Made by a program: the position numbers and the translations under genes. From NCBI RefSeq assembly GCF_042433915.1, contig NZ_JBHLUN010000013.1, forward strand, positions 62,001 to 126,000: 64,000 nucleotides of DNA, written 5' to 3'. This DNA comes from Roseomonas elaeocarpi (GTDB lineage: Bacteria; Pseudomonadota; Alphaproteobacteria; Acetobacterales; Acetobacteraceae). How positions within the stretch are numbered: position 1 is the stretch's first letter; the number at the start of each line of letters is the position of its first letter. Positions 56,670 to 64,000 of the stretch are shown in pieces. The notes beneath the pieces are model-generated. The model was given only the letters and a program-made list of their open reading frames with translations, searched no databases and had not been told where the DNA came from.

Positions 56670-57664
56670 CCCGTCCGCGCGTCGCCTTTATCGGCACCGG
56701 CGGCACCATCGCGTCGATCGGCAAGGGGCCGCTCGACACGGTGGACTACGGCTCCACCGGCAACGTCATGGTGGCCGGCGCCATCCTGGACCGCTTTCCC
56801 GAGGTCCAGGCGGTGGCCGAGGTCTTCGCCGTTCCCTTCAGCAACATTCCCAGCCCCAATATCCACTTCCCGCAGTGGAAGGCGCTGGTGGAGTGCTGCG
56901 ACCGCCTCGTGCGGGAGGAACCCGACCTCGCCGGCATCGTGGTCGGCCACGGCACCGCCTCGCTGGAAGAAACCGCCTACGCCCTGCACCTTTGCGCCAA
57001 GGTCGCCGTGCCGATCGTGGTCACCGGCTCGCAGCGCCCTTCCTCGGCCCTGTCCACCGACGCGGGGCTGAACCTGGTGAACGCCGTGCGCGTCGCGGCC
57101 GACCCGCGCTCGCGCGGCCTGGGCGTGCTGGTGCTCCTGAACGACGAGATCCAGTCGGCGCGCGAGGTCACCAAGACCTCAACCGGCCGGATGCAGACCT
57201 TCCGCTCGCCCGATTTCGGCGTGCTGGGGCAGGCCGACGGCGACAGCGTGAACTACTACCGCCGCCCCGTCCGCGCAGGTGCCCCGGACACTGTGTTCGA
57301 CATCCGCGCGCTCGACGCCCTGCCGCGCGTGGACATCTCCTACAGCTACGCGGGTTCGGACGGCACGGCGGTGCGCGCCTTCCTGGCCGCCGGGGCACGC
57401 GGCATCGTGTCGGCGGGTTTCGCCCCCGGCTTCTGCGGCCCGGGCGACCTGGAGCCGCTGCGCCAGGCCGTGCGCGACGGGGTGATCGTGGTGCAGTCCA
57501 CCCGCGCGGGCTCCGGCCGGGTGTTCCCTTCCACCAAGCTGCGGGAATACGGCTTCCTCACGGCCGACAACCTGTCGCCGCAGAAGGCCCGCATCCTCCT
57601 GTCGCTGGCGCTCACCCGCACCACCGACCCGGCCGAGGTGGCGCGGCTCTTCGCCACCTACTGA
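56666..57664 (+). CDS. Asparaginase-family amidohydrolase
   Basis: Type I/II asparaginase fold, 332 aa. The first catalytic motif is normal (FIGTGGTIAS, nucleophile Thr14, with Tyr28 nearby), and Lys170 is present in REVTKTSTGRM. The second motif reads GHGTASLEET at 94-103. Thr97 is kept, but the canonical Asp that follows it and binds the amino acid part of the substrate is Ala98. The enzyme may therefore act on an amide that is not asparagine. The GTG at 56666 overlaps the hydrolase stop, making it the last gene of the importer/hydrolase operon. Confidence 0.85.
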   Translation: MTRPRVAFIGTGGTIASIGKGPLDTVDYGSTGNVMVAGAILDRFPEVQAVAEVFAVPFSNIPSPNIHFPQWKALVECCDRLVREEPDLAGIVVGHGTASLEETAYALHLCAKVAVPIVVTGSQRPSSALSTDAGLNLVNAVRVAADPRSRGLGVLVLLNDEIQSAREVTKTSTGRMQTFRSPDFGVLGQADGDSVNYYRRPVRAGAPDTVFDIRALDALPRVDISYSYAGSDGTAVRAFLAAGARGIVSAGFAPGFCGPGDLEPLRQAVRDGVIVVQSTRAGSGRVFPSTKLREYGFLTADNLSPQKARILLSLALTRTTDPAEVARLFATY

Positions 57665-57810
57665 GCCGCGCCGGGGCGAGGCGCGGAACGCCGGTCCGGG
57701 GGGAACGGCGTTCCGAGCACCGTTCCGCGAAGCCGGCGAAGCGAGCCGGTGGAGCGGGCCAGTGGAACGGGCCGCCTGGGACGATGCGCCCCGGGCCGCC
57801 CGTGCCGGGC

Positions 57811-58356
57811 TCAGCGATATTCCCCCTGCCGCGCGCTGATCTCGTCGAGCACCACTTCCGGCGCGATGTCGCGCTCCACCTCTCGCAGCTCGGGGTCCTT
57901 CTGCGCTTCCACGCCCAGGCGATCGGCCATGGCCACCACCAGCTGCGTCAGCTTGGTCAGCTCGTGCTCCGTCAGCAGGCTGATCTGCAGGTCGAGGTCG
58001 GCGCGCTTGTCCGAGGCCGCGCCCATGCGGTTCTGGCTGATCAGCACGAAGGTGGACAGGAAGATCGCCTCCACCGAGGCCACCATCGCCAGCACCACGA
58101 AAGAGGGGTCGAAGCGCGGCACGCGCGGGATCAGGCCCAGATTCACCACGATCCAGCCGCCGTAGAGCGCGAGGTGCAGGTACACGAAGCGCATGGAGCC
58201 GGTGAAGCGGGTGATCGCCTCCGCCACCCGCTCCTGCCGCGTCATGGCCTGCGCTTCCGCGCGCCGGCGCTCCTCCAGGGCCTCGATGTTGCGGCGCAGC
58301 GACCTGTTGAGGTTTTCGGGCGAAGGCGGAGGCACGGTGGGGGAGGTCGGCGCCAT
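57811..58356 (-). CDS. DUF1003 membrane protein
   Basis: Protein of 181 aa with two predicted membrane helices (FVYLHLALYGGWIVVNLGLIP and FVVLAMVASVEAIFLSTFVLISQ). They are followed by the DUF1003 motif NRMGAASDKRADLDLQISLLTEHELTKLTQLV. The N-terminus is Pro-rich then charged and may be a coiled coil (LRRNIEALEERRRAEAQAMTRQERVAEAITRF). The function of the family is unknown. It is transcribed away from the asparaginase operon and towards it, so the two converge. Confidence 0.88.
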   Translation of the reverse strand: MAPTSPTVPPPSPENLNRSLRRNIEALEERRRAEAQAMTRQERVAEAITRFTGSMRFVYLHLALYGGWIVVNLGLIPRVPRFDPSFVVLAMVASVEAIFLSTFVLISQNRMGAASDKRADLDLQISLLTEHELTKLTQLVVAMADRLGVEAQKDPELREVERDIAPEVVLDEISARQGEYR

Positions 58357-58455
58357 CCTGTGGAAACTCCTGATCGGCGAGGTCGCCCGCTTCGGCTCTC
58401 GGGCATAAGCTGCCGGCCCCGCCCGCGGTTGCCGCGCGGCGATGCCGGTCGCCCC

Positions 58456-58935
58456 TCAGGCGCCGCCCTCGCTGGAGTCGCGGCACACCTCCACCCATTC
58501 CGCCCCCGCGAGCGCCGCCAGGCGCTCCGGCGCGATCCGCAGGGCGCTGTTGCGCGACCCCGCCGCCGGCAGCACCTCGGCGAAGCGGCGCAGCGAGACG
58601 TCGCAGTACACGGGCAGGGGCGTGCGCAGCCCGAAAGGGCAGACCCCGCCCACCGGATGCCCCGTCAGCGCCGCGACCTCGTCGGCCGGCAGCATCCGCA
58701 CCTTGCCGCCGAAACGCGCGCGCGCCAGGCGGTTGTCCAGCCGCGCCTCGCCGCCCGCCACCACCAGCATCGCCTGGCCGTTCACGCTGATCGCCAGGGT
58801 CTTGGCGATCTGCGCCGGCGCGACGCCGTGCCCGGCCGCCGCCTCGGCCACGGTGGCCGTGCTGTCCGCCAGTTCCAGCACGGTGATGTCGGGCGCGTGC
58901 TGCCGCAGGAAGTCCCGCACCGAATCCAGGCTCAT
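58456..58935 (-). CDS. YbaK/EbsC-family aminoacyl-tRNA deacylase-like protein
   Basis: Protein of 159 aa, the usual family size. Trans-editing members remove mischarged amino acids (for example Cys or Ala from tRNA-Pro). Family landmarks are TVAEAAAGHGVAPAQIAKTLAISVNGQAMLVVAGGEARLDNRLARARFGGKVRMLPADEVAALTGHPVGGVCPFGLRTPLPVYCDVSLRR split across the chain. The catalytic Lys is in QIAKTLA, and TGHPVGGVCPFG is the conserved Gly-x-x-Gly-Gly-x-Pro-Pro-like turn. It starts with ATG at 58935. Probably monocistronic. Confidence 0.88.
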   Translation of the reverse strand: MSLDSVRDFLRQHAPDITVLELADSTATVAEAAAGHGVAPAQIAKTLAISVNGQAMLVVAGGEARLDNRLARARFGGKVRMLPADEVAALTGHPVGGVCPFGLRTPLPVYCDVSLRRFAEVLPAAGSRNSALRIAPERLAALAGAEWVEVCRDSSEGGA

Positions 58936-59292
58936 CCACCACGCTCCGTTCCCTGACGGCGGGCGTTAAACCGCGCCGCCGGCCCCCTGTCAGCCCGTGG
59001 CCCGGCTTGGCGCCCAGCCTGGCTCCGGCCCATCGCCAGGCCTGATGCCGGGCTTGGCGCTCACCCCGGCCGGCCGACACCCGTGCGGGCCGCGTCTCCG
59101 CCCGCCGGCGCCGCCTCCCCCGGTCAGGGCCGGCAGCGTCGTCCCATCCCCCCCGCGCGCCGGCCTGGAACAAGGTCCGGAAACGGAACGAACATCGCCA
59201 CGCCGCAACCATTCCCCGCCCCGGCGCCTGAGGCAGACGAGGGGTGCCGCGCCAGGCCGACCCGCACGGGCAGGAAAGGGGGGCACCGGCCG
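58936..59292. other. 357-bp divergent gap, no gene recognised
   Basis: This lies between the YbaK-like gene and the MFS gene. It must contain both promoters, but no convincing promoter boxes stand out. A 10-bp GGCTTGGCGC motif occurs twice (near 59006 and 59054). Open frames crossing it read as low-complexity Pro/Arg sequence and were not accepted. Confidence 0.4.
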
Positions 59293-60726
59293 ATGGCGGG
59301 CATGCCGCAGCAGATCGAGACCGACATCCCGGCCCGCATGGACCGGCTGCCCTTCAGCCGCTTCCACATGCTGGTGATCGCGGCGTTGGGCATCACCTGG
59401 GTGCTGGACGGGCTGGAGGTCACGGTGGTGGGCTCGCTGGGTCCCACGCTCCGCCACCCCGACACGCTGGCGCTGAGCGAGGCCGAGGTCGGCATCGTCG
59501 CCTCCGCCTACCTCGCCGGCGCGGTGTTCGGCTCGATCTTCTTCGGCTGGCTGACCGACCGCTTCGGCAGGCGCGCGATCTTCAACGTCACGCTGGGCAT
59601 CTACATCGCGGGCGTGATCCTGACCGCCTTTTCCTGGAACGTCTGGAGCCTGGCCTTCTTCCGCGCCATGACCGGCGTGGGCATCGGCGGCGAATACGCC
59701 TCGATCAACTCCGCCATCGACGAGCTGATGCCCGCCCGCCTGCGCGGCCGCATCGACATGGTGGTCAACGGCTCCTTCTGGGGCGGCGCCGCGGTGGGGG
59801 CGGCGGGCTCGCTGCTGCTGCTCAGCGGCACGCTGGTCAGCCTCGACCTCGGCTGGCGCCTGGGCTTCGGCATCGGCGGCGTGCTGGGCATCTTCATCCT
59901 GCTGTTGCGCCGCTTCGTGCCGGAAAGCCCGCGCTGGCTCATCACCCACGGACGCCAGGAGGAAGCGGAGCGGGTCCTGCGCGAGATCGAGGGCCGGGTG
60001 CGGGAGCACGAGGCGGGCGACCTTCCGCCGCCCGAAGGCAAGAAGCTCACCATCCACCCGAAGCCGCATTTCGGCATGCTGCCGATCCTGCGCGCCATGC
60101 TGGGCAAGTTCCGCGCCCGCTCCGCCCTGGCGCTGACCCTGATGATCGCCCAGGCCTTCCTGTTCAACGCGGTGTTCTTCACCTACGGGCTGGTGCTCGC
60201 CAGCTACTACAACATCCCCGAGGCGCGCACCGGCCTCTACATCCTGCCGCTGGCGGCCGGAAACCTGCTGGGACCGATCCTGCTGGGCTCGCTCTTCGAC
60301 ACGGTGGGGCGGCGGCGCATGATCACGCTGACCTACGGTCTGTCGGGCCTGCTGCTGCTGGCGGTGGCGGTGCTGTTCGGCATGGGCGTGTTCACCGCCT
60401 GGACGCAGACGATTGCCTGGATGGTGGTGTTCTTCGTGGCCTCGGCCGCCGCGAGCTCGGCCTACATGACGGCCAGCGAGATCTTTCCGCTGGAATCCCG
60501 CTCGCTTGCCATCGCGCTGTTCTACGCCATCGGCACCGGCGTCGGCGGCACCTTCGCGCCCTGGATCTTCGGCGCGCTGATCGCGACCAAGCAGCCCTGG
60601 ATGCTGGCCGCCGGCTACATGGCCTCGGCGGCGCTGATGCTGGCGGCGGCGGCCACGGAATGGGCGCTGGGCGTGGACGCGGAAGGGCAGTCGCTCGAAA
60701 GCGTGGCCGACCCGCTCTCGAGCTGA
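59293..60726 (+). CDS. MFS transporter, sugar/aromatic-acid porter type
   Basis: Inner-membrane transporter of 477 aa with 12 helices. The N-terminus DRLPFSRFHMLVIAALGITWVLDGLEVTVVGSLGP is typical of metabolite:H+ symporters. Both MFS loops are present: GWLTDRFGRRAIF between helices 2 and 3 and LFDTVGRRRMI between 8 and 9, plus the sugar-porter-like FVPESPRWL after helix 6. The cytoplasmic loop holds a helical charged region (RQEEAERVLREIEGRVREHE). I chose the ATG at 59293. The substrate is probably an organic acid or sugar; no regulator is adjacent. Confidence 0.9.
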   Translation: MAGMPQQIETDIPARMDRLPFSRFHMLVIAALGITWVLDGLEVTVVGSLGPTLRHPDTLALSEAEVGIVASAYLAGAVFGSIFFGWLTDRFGRRAIFNVTLGIYIAGVILTAFSWNVWSLAFFRAMTGVGIGGEYASINSAIDELMPARLRGRIDMVVNGSFWGGAAVGAAGSLLLLSGTLVSLDLGWRLGFGIGGVLGIFILLLRRFVPESPRWLITHGRQEEAERVLREIEGRVREHEAGDLPPPEGKKLTIHPKPHFGMLPILRAMLGKFRARSALALTLMIAQAFLFNAVFFTYGLVLASYYNIPEARTGLYILPLAAGNLLGPILLGSLFDTVGRRRMITLTYGLSGLLLLAVAVLFGMGVFTAWTQTIAWMVVFFVASAAASSAYMTASEIFPLESRSLAIALFYAIGTGVGGTFAPWIFGALIATKQPWMLAAGYMASAALMLAAAATEWALGVDAEGQSLESVADPLSS

Positions 60727-60963
60727 GTGGGTGGCGGAAGCCGGCCGGGCAGGGCGTGACACCCGCCCGCCGCGCCGCCGTCCCGATGCGTCGCGCGGCG
60801 ATCCCCGCCGCGGCACGGCGCCACGGACACGGCGTGGACCGCCGGCGGCGTGCCTGACGCGCGGGCGGCCATCGCGAGGGGGCGCTTCCTGTCACGGGCC
60901 GGGGAAAACCCGGGGCGGCAGCGGCGTTTAGGATACGGACGCCTGCACCGAGGACCCCTGGCT

Positions 60964-61134
60964 ATGCGCCTTCCGCTTTCGGGTAGCGGCACGCCTCAGC
61001 CGCCTTCACCCAGTCCCACACCTCCCGTGCCGGGACCGGATTTCCCCCCGATCCCGCCCGGCCCCGACATCCCGTCGGAGCCCGGACCCCCGTCGCCCGA
61101 CCCCCTGCCGGAGCCCGGCCCCCTCATCCTCTGA
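60964..61134 (+). CDS. Small Pro-rich hypothetical protein (56 aa)
   Basis: An ATG with GAGGA about 9 nt upstream opens a 56-codon frame. The product is nearly half Pro, with PGP and PxPxP motifs (TPQPPSPSPTPPVPGPDF, then PPIPPGPDIPSEPGPPSP). Many proteobacteria encode short Pro-rich proteins of this kind with unknown role. Base composition alone could also create such a frame, so this is uncertain. Its stop codon is the first base triplet of a tandem repeat array (61132-61264). Confidence 0.45.
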   Translation: MRLPLSGSGTPQPPSPSPTPPVPGPDFPPIPPGPDIPSEPGPPSPDPLPEPGPLIL

Positions 61135-61264
61135 GGCCGGACATCCTGCGGGATCGGGCAGCCCCTCTGACCCGGGTAGTCCCCCGGCCCGGGTCGCCAC
61201 TGAACCGGGCAGTCCCTGAAACGGGTAATCCCTGAAGCCGGACATCCCGTGAGGCCGGGCATCC
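61132..61264 (+). repeat. Degenerate tandem repeat, units of 15-19 bp
   Basis: About eight imperfect units follow the pattern TGA(A/G)(G/C)CGG(G/A)(C/T)A(T/G)TCC. They begin at 61132, 61147, 61166, 61185, 61201, 61217, 61233 and 61250. Units from 61201 are the most regular at 16-17 bp. The array fills the gap between the small Pro-rich frame and the convergent MFS gene and ends beside a hairpin at 61266. Confidence 0.65.
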
Positions 61265-61265
61265 T

Positions 61266-61290
61266 CCGGAGCCGGTCTGTCCGGCTCCGG
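61266..61290. terminator. 10-bp hairpin between convergent genes
   Basis: CCGGAGCCGG (61266-61275) and CCGGCTCCGG (61281-61290) pair perfectly over a TCTGT loop. It is 55 nt past the stop of the minus-strand MFS gene (61345) and downstream of the plus-strand genes, so it may serve both. No T-run is attached. Confidence 0.45.
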
Positions 61291-61344
61291 CCGCGGCACC
61301 ACGGTACCGCCGTCCGGAGGAACGACCCTCGGGCACCGCCCCGC

Positions 61345-62661
61345 TCAGGCGGCGCCGACGCCTTCGCGCAAGCCCGCCGCCTGACGCTCCCGCGGCAGCA
61401 GCAGGTGCACGCCCAGCGTCGCCACCACGTAGGCGCCGGCGCCCACGAAGAAGATCAGCGTGTAGTTGTTGCCGGTGGCGTCCAGCAGCCGCCCCACCAC
61501 GGCGGCCGAGAAACCGCTGAGGATCGAGCTGATGCAGCCGCCCAGCCCCACCGCGCCGGCCACGGCACCCTTCGGCATGGTGTCGGACACCAGCGTGAAC
61601 AGGTTGGCCGAGAAGCCCTGGTGCGCCGCCATGGCCAGGCCGATCAGCCCCACCGCCGCCCAGATGTTGCTCATCTGCGGCGCCAGGAACACCGGCACGG
61701 TGCACAGCGCGCAGGCCAGCAGCGCCAGCTTGCGCGCGGTGAAGACGCCGAAGCCAGCACGCATCAGCCGCCCTGACAGCCAGCCACCGCCGATCGAGCC
61801 CACGTCCGTCATCAGGTAGATCACCACCAGCGGCAGGCCGAGCGCCAGCAGGTTCACGTTGAACTTCGAGTTGAGGAAGCTCGGCACCCAGTTGTTGTAG
61901 AACCACCAGACCGGGTTGGTGAGCACGCCGCCCACGATATAGGTCCAGGTGCCGCCGTAGCGCAGCAGCTGCGACCAGGGCACGCGCGCCTCGGCCACCT
62001 CCGGGTCGCTGTGGATGTAGGCGAGCTCGGCGGCGTTGACGCCGCGGTGTTCTTCCGGCGTGCGGTACAGGGCGAGCCAGACCACCGTCCACAGGACGCC
62101 CACCACGCCGGTGACGTAGAAGGCGGTCTGCCAGCCCCAGCGCGCGGTGATGAAGGCCGCGATCAGCGGCGCGGCGAGGCCGCCCACGTTGCTGCCCGAA
62201 TTGAAGATGCCGGTTGCCAGCGCGCGGTCGCGCACCGGGAACCAGGTCGCCACCGACTTGATGCAGGACGGGAAATTGCCGCCCTCGCCCAGGCCCAGCA
62301 GCACGCGCGCCGCCATGAAGCCCGCCACCGAGCCCACCAGCCCGTGCGCGGCCGAGGCCACCGACCAGATCATCGCCGCGACCGCCAGGCCCATGCGCAC
62401 GCCGATGCGGTCCGTGATCGCGCCCATGCTGGCGTAGCCCGCGGCGTAGGCCATGCTGAAGGCGAAGACGATGTTGCCGAAATCGGTTTCGCTGAAGTGC
62501 AGCTCGCCCTGGATCGTGGGCTTGAGCAGGCCCAGCAGGTTGCGGTCCATGTAGTTGATCGTGGTGATCGCGAAGAGCAGCGCCACCACCACCCAGCGGG
62601 TGCGGCTGCGCGCCCCGTCGCCCGGCAGGGCGCCGGGCGGTGTAAACTCGGCCTTGGTCAT
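61345..62661 (-). CDS. MFS transporter, ACS family (hexuronate/galactonate type)
   Basis: Inner-membrane transporter of 438 aa with 12 helices. The anion:cation symporter features are clear: TTINYMDRNLLGLLKPTIQGELHFSETDFGNIVFAFSMAYA near helix 1-2, MGAITDRIGVRMGLAVA in loop 2-3, RVLLGLGEGGNFPSCIKSVATWFPVRDRALATGIFNSGSNVGG in helices 4-5, and FYVTGVVGVLWTVVWLALYRTPEEH after helix 6. Substrates of close relatives are hexuronates, galactonate or glucarate. The ATG at 62661 follows GAGGGATGGT; the longer frame is not used. No enzyme genes accompany it here. Confidence 0.9.
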   Translation of the reverse strand: MTKAEFTPPGALPGDGARSRTRWVVVALLFAITTINYMDRNLLGLLKPTIQGELHFSETDFGNIVFAFSMAYAAGYASMGAITDRIGVRMGLAVAAMIWSVASAAHGLVGSVAGFMAARVLLGLGEGGNFPSCIKSVATWFPVRDRALATGIFNSGSNVGGLAAPLIAAFITARWGWQTAFYVTGVVGVLWTVVWLALYRTPEEHRGVNAAELAYIHSDPEVAEARVPWSQLLRYGGTWTYIVGGVLTNPVWWFYNNWVPSFLNSKFNVNLLALGLPLVVIYLMTDVGSIGGGWLSGRLMRAGFGVFTARKLALLACALCTVPVFLAPQMSNIWAAVGLIGLAMAAHQGFSANLFTLVSDTMPKGAVAGAVGLGGCISSILSGFSAAVVGRLLDATGNNYTLIFFVGAGAYVVATLGVHLLLPRERQAAGLREGVGAA

Positions 62662-63104
62662 ACCATCCCTCGGAGGACGCGGGCCGGTTGCTCCGGCGGC
62701 AGTGCCTGGACGGCCCGCATTGGCCCGGATGCTCGTTCGCACCCGCAACAGCGTCAATCCTTCTGACCTGTTCCGGAGCCGGCGGTTTTCCTGCAATTTC
62801 AGTTAGATGTAAAAATATTCATCTGACGGAAAGGCTACCGAAGCTGTTGGGAGGCACCAGCCGGCGTCCGGAAGCTGGAGCGCCGTGCCGCGCCCGCAGG
62901 GGTACGCAGGCCTTGCTCGTGATGGCAGGAGGCGAAGAAGCCCGCCGCGCGAGGCAGGCCCAGGCAGGAAGCCCGCTCGGGGAAGGCTCTCGCAGGGAAC
63001 CTCCCGTGAGGCGCGCCGCGCCTCGTGCCCTACGGTCCCCGGCAGCGGACGGCCGGCGCCGGACGACCCCGCGTCGGATGGTCCCACGTGGGACCATCCG
63101 GGCT
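62662..63104. other. 443-bp gap between MFS gene and thrC
   Basis: The MFS promoter should lie near 62780-62820, the least GC-rich part (TTCCTGCAATTTCAGTTAGA and following AT-rich bases). Further right I see only high-GC sequence with Arg/Pro-rich open frames that I reject. A 26-bp perfect palindrome closes the gap at 63075-63100. Confidence 0.4.
63075..63100 (-). terminator. 26-bp perfect palindrome after thrC
   Basis: CGGATGGTCCCAC (63075-63087) is followed directly by its exact reverse complement to 63100. The palindrome starts 4 nt beyond the thrC stop on the minus strand. As RNA it would form an 11-bp stem with a 4-nt loop; no T-run follows. A dimeric protein-binding site is the alternative. 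Confidence 0.5.
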
Positions 63105-64000
63105 TCAGTTCGCGTTGCGCCGGGCGTGGCGGCGCACCGCCGCTTCCACCGCCTCGAGGTCGTTGGGCATGACCTCCAGCCGCTCCTCGCGCCGCATCAG
63201 GTCCGCCAGGTGCGGCGGCAGGGCGGGGCGGAAGCCCACCGCGCGCTCGGCCGCGTCGGGGAACTTGGCCGGGTGCGCCGTGGCCGCCACGATCACCGGG
63301 ATCGCCGGGTCCTCGGGCGCCAGGTGGGCCGCGGCATAGGTCGCGGTGGCGGTATGCGGGTCGGGCAGCCAGCTGGTGGCGGCATGGACGCGCCGCATCT
63401 CGCGCAGCGTGCCCTCGTCGTCCAGCGCCACGCCGCGGAACAGCCCGGCCGCTTCCCGCCAGGCCGCGTCAGGCACCGGCATCCGGCCGGTGTCGCGGAA
63501 GGCGCGCATGGTGCGCGCGGTGGCCCCCGCATCACGGCCGAGCAGCTCGAACAGCAGGCGCTCGAAGTTTGAGGACACCTGGATGTCCATCGACGGCGAG
63601 AGCGACGGCTCCACCGCGCGCGCCGTCATGTCGTTGGCGGTGAAGAAGCGCGGCAGGATGTCGTTGCGGTTGGCCGAGATGATCAGCCGCTCGATCGGCA
63701 GACCCATGCGCCGCGCCGCCCAGGCCGCCAGCACGTTGCCGAAATTGCCGGTGGGCACCGACACCGCCACGGGCCGGTCCGGCGCGCCCAGCGCCAGTGC
63801 TGCGGCCACGTAATAGGGGATCTGCGCCGCGACCCGGGCCCAGTTGATCGAATTGACCGCCGACAGCTTCATCTCGCTGCGGAACGCGGTGTCGGCGAAC
63901 ATCGCCTTGACCATGTCCTGGCAGGTGTCGAAGTCGCCCTCCACCGCGATGTTGTGGACGTTGGCCGACAGCACCGTGGTCATCTGCCGGCGCTGCACCT
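63105..64000 (-). CDS. thrC: Threonine synthase, C-terminal part (cut by window end)
   Basis: The visible 298 residues are the C-terminal two-thirds of threonine synthase, which converts O-phosphohomoserine to threonine with PLP. The frame is still open at the window edge, and the PLP-Lys region lies outside. Diagnostic segments are NVHNIAVEGDFDTCQDMVKAMF, SINWARVAAQIPYYVAAALAL, VAVSVPTGNFGNVLAAWAARRMGLPI and LIISANRNDILPRFF. The C-terminal VIVAATAHPAKFPDAAERAVG is also typical of the long bacterial form. A palindrome follows the stop. Confidence 0.95.
   Translation of the reverse strand, partial: VQRRQMTTVLSANVHNIAVEGDFDTCQDMVKAMFADTAFRSEMKLSAVNSINWARVAAQIPYYVAAALALGAPDRPVAVSVPTGNFGNVLAAWAARRMGLPIERLIISANRNDILPRFFTANDMTARAVEPSLSPSMDIQVSSNFERLLFELLGRDAGATARTMRAFRDTGRMPVPDAAWREAAGLFRGVALDDEGTLREMRRVHAATSWLPDPHTATATYAAAHLAPEDPAIPVIVAATAHPAKFPDAAERAVGFRPALPPHLADLMRREERLEVMPNDLEAVEAAVRRHARRNAN

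Noticed and set aside
62803..63097. Short minus-strand frames (92-94 codons) between the MFS gene and thrC
   Set aside because: Both overlap each other in different frames, have no ribosome binding site and read as Arg/Pro/Gly-rich noise.

Overview
The window is GC-rich DNA with densely packed genes. GTG starts and ATGA or GTGA stop/start overlaps are frequent. I infer an alphaproteobacterium, probably a Roseomonas-like member of the Acetobacteraceae. The inference rests on the base composition, the alphaproteobacterial SOS operator (GAAC-N7-GAAC) at 32327-32341, a 1660-residue NAD-glutamate dehydrogenase, and many ABC importers with solute-binding proteins. No insertion sequence, phage gene, CRISPR array or rRNA was seen. 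The only RNA gene found is tRNA-Gly(GCC).

Layout. (1) 395-937: two small uncharacterised genes. (2) 1214-11133: a sugar locus. A minus-strand operon (binding protein, two permeases, TIM-barrel isomerase, Gfo/Idh/MocA oxidoreductase, xylose isomerase) diverges from a plus-strand operon (ROK regulator, second oxidoreductase, ThuA-like protein). The gap between them holds two similar AT-rich candidate operators 84 bp apart. The importer has no ATPase gene here and there is no xylulokinase. (3) 11410-15873: tRNA-Gly, a thioredoxin-TPR protein, a Lon-substrate-binding-domain protein, a Trm112-like protein, a DUF971 protein, a secreted protein and MsrQ. (4) 16023-20215: a seven-gene Mrp/Mbh-type cation/proton antiporter operon without MrpA. 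(5) 20483-31271: an aromatic or carboxylate catabolism and uptake locus. It has LigJ, three exported SsuA/NMT1-type binding proteins, a LysR regulator with two helix-turn-helix regions, two unexported proteins related to 4,5-dihydroxyphthalate decarboxylase, a LigI-like amidohydrolase, and one ATPase plus one permease.

(6) 31429-36478: a FocA/NirC-family channel, then a probable SOS-controlled repair pair (SplB-like radical SAM protein; DUF4130-UdgX fusion), and a convergent TPR gene that overlaps the UdgX 3' end. (7) 36631-45764: an OmpA-domain protein with a Pro/Ala-rich tail, a JmjC/cupin-like oxygenase, NAD-glutamate dehydrogenase, and a UMF1-type MFS transporter behind a 21-codon upstream ORF. 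(8) 46351-57664: an amide-hydrolysis locus. Two AtzG-like/amidase pairs converge on a highly structured intergenic element. A dipeptide-type ABC importer, an isochorismatase-fold hydrolase and an asparaginase-like protein lacking one substrate-binding Asp follow. (9) 57811-64000: a DUF1003 protein, a YbaK-type deacylase, two MFS transporters, a small Pro-rich ORF followed by a degenerate tandem repeat, and the C-terminal part of threonine synthase, cut by the window end.

How the parts work together (inference). Three modules each combine uptake with catabolism: sugar (2), aromatic acid (5) and amide/ureide (8). Each has its own transporter and intracellular enzymes. The antiporter and glutamate dehydrogenase are general housekeeping or ion-balance functions, and the radical SAM/UdgX pair is a DNA-damage response unit.
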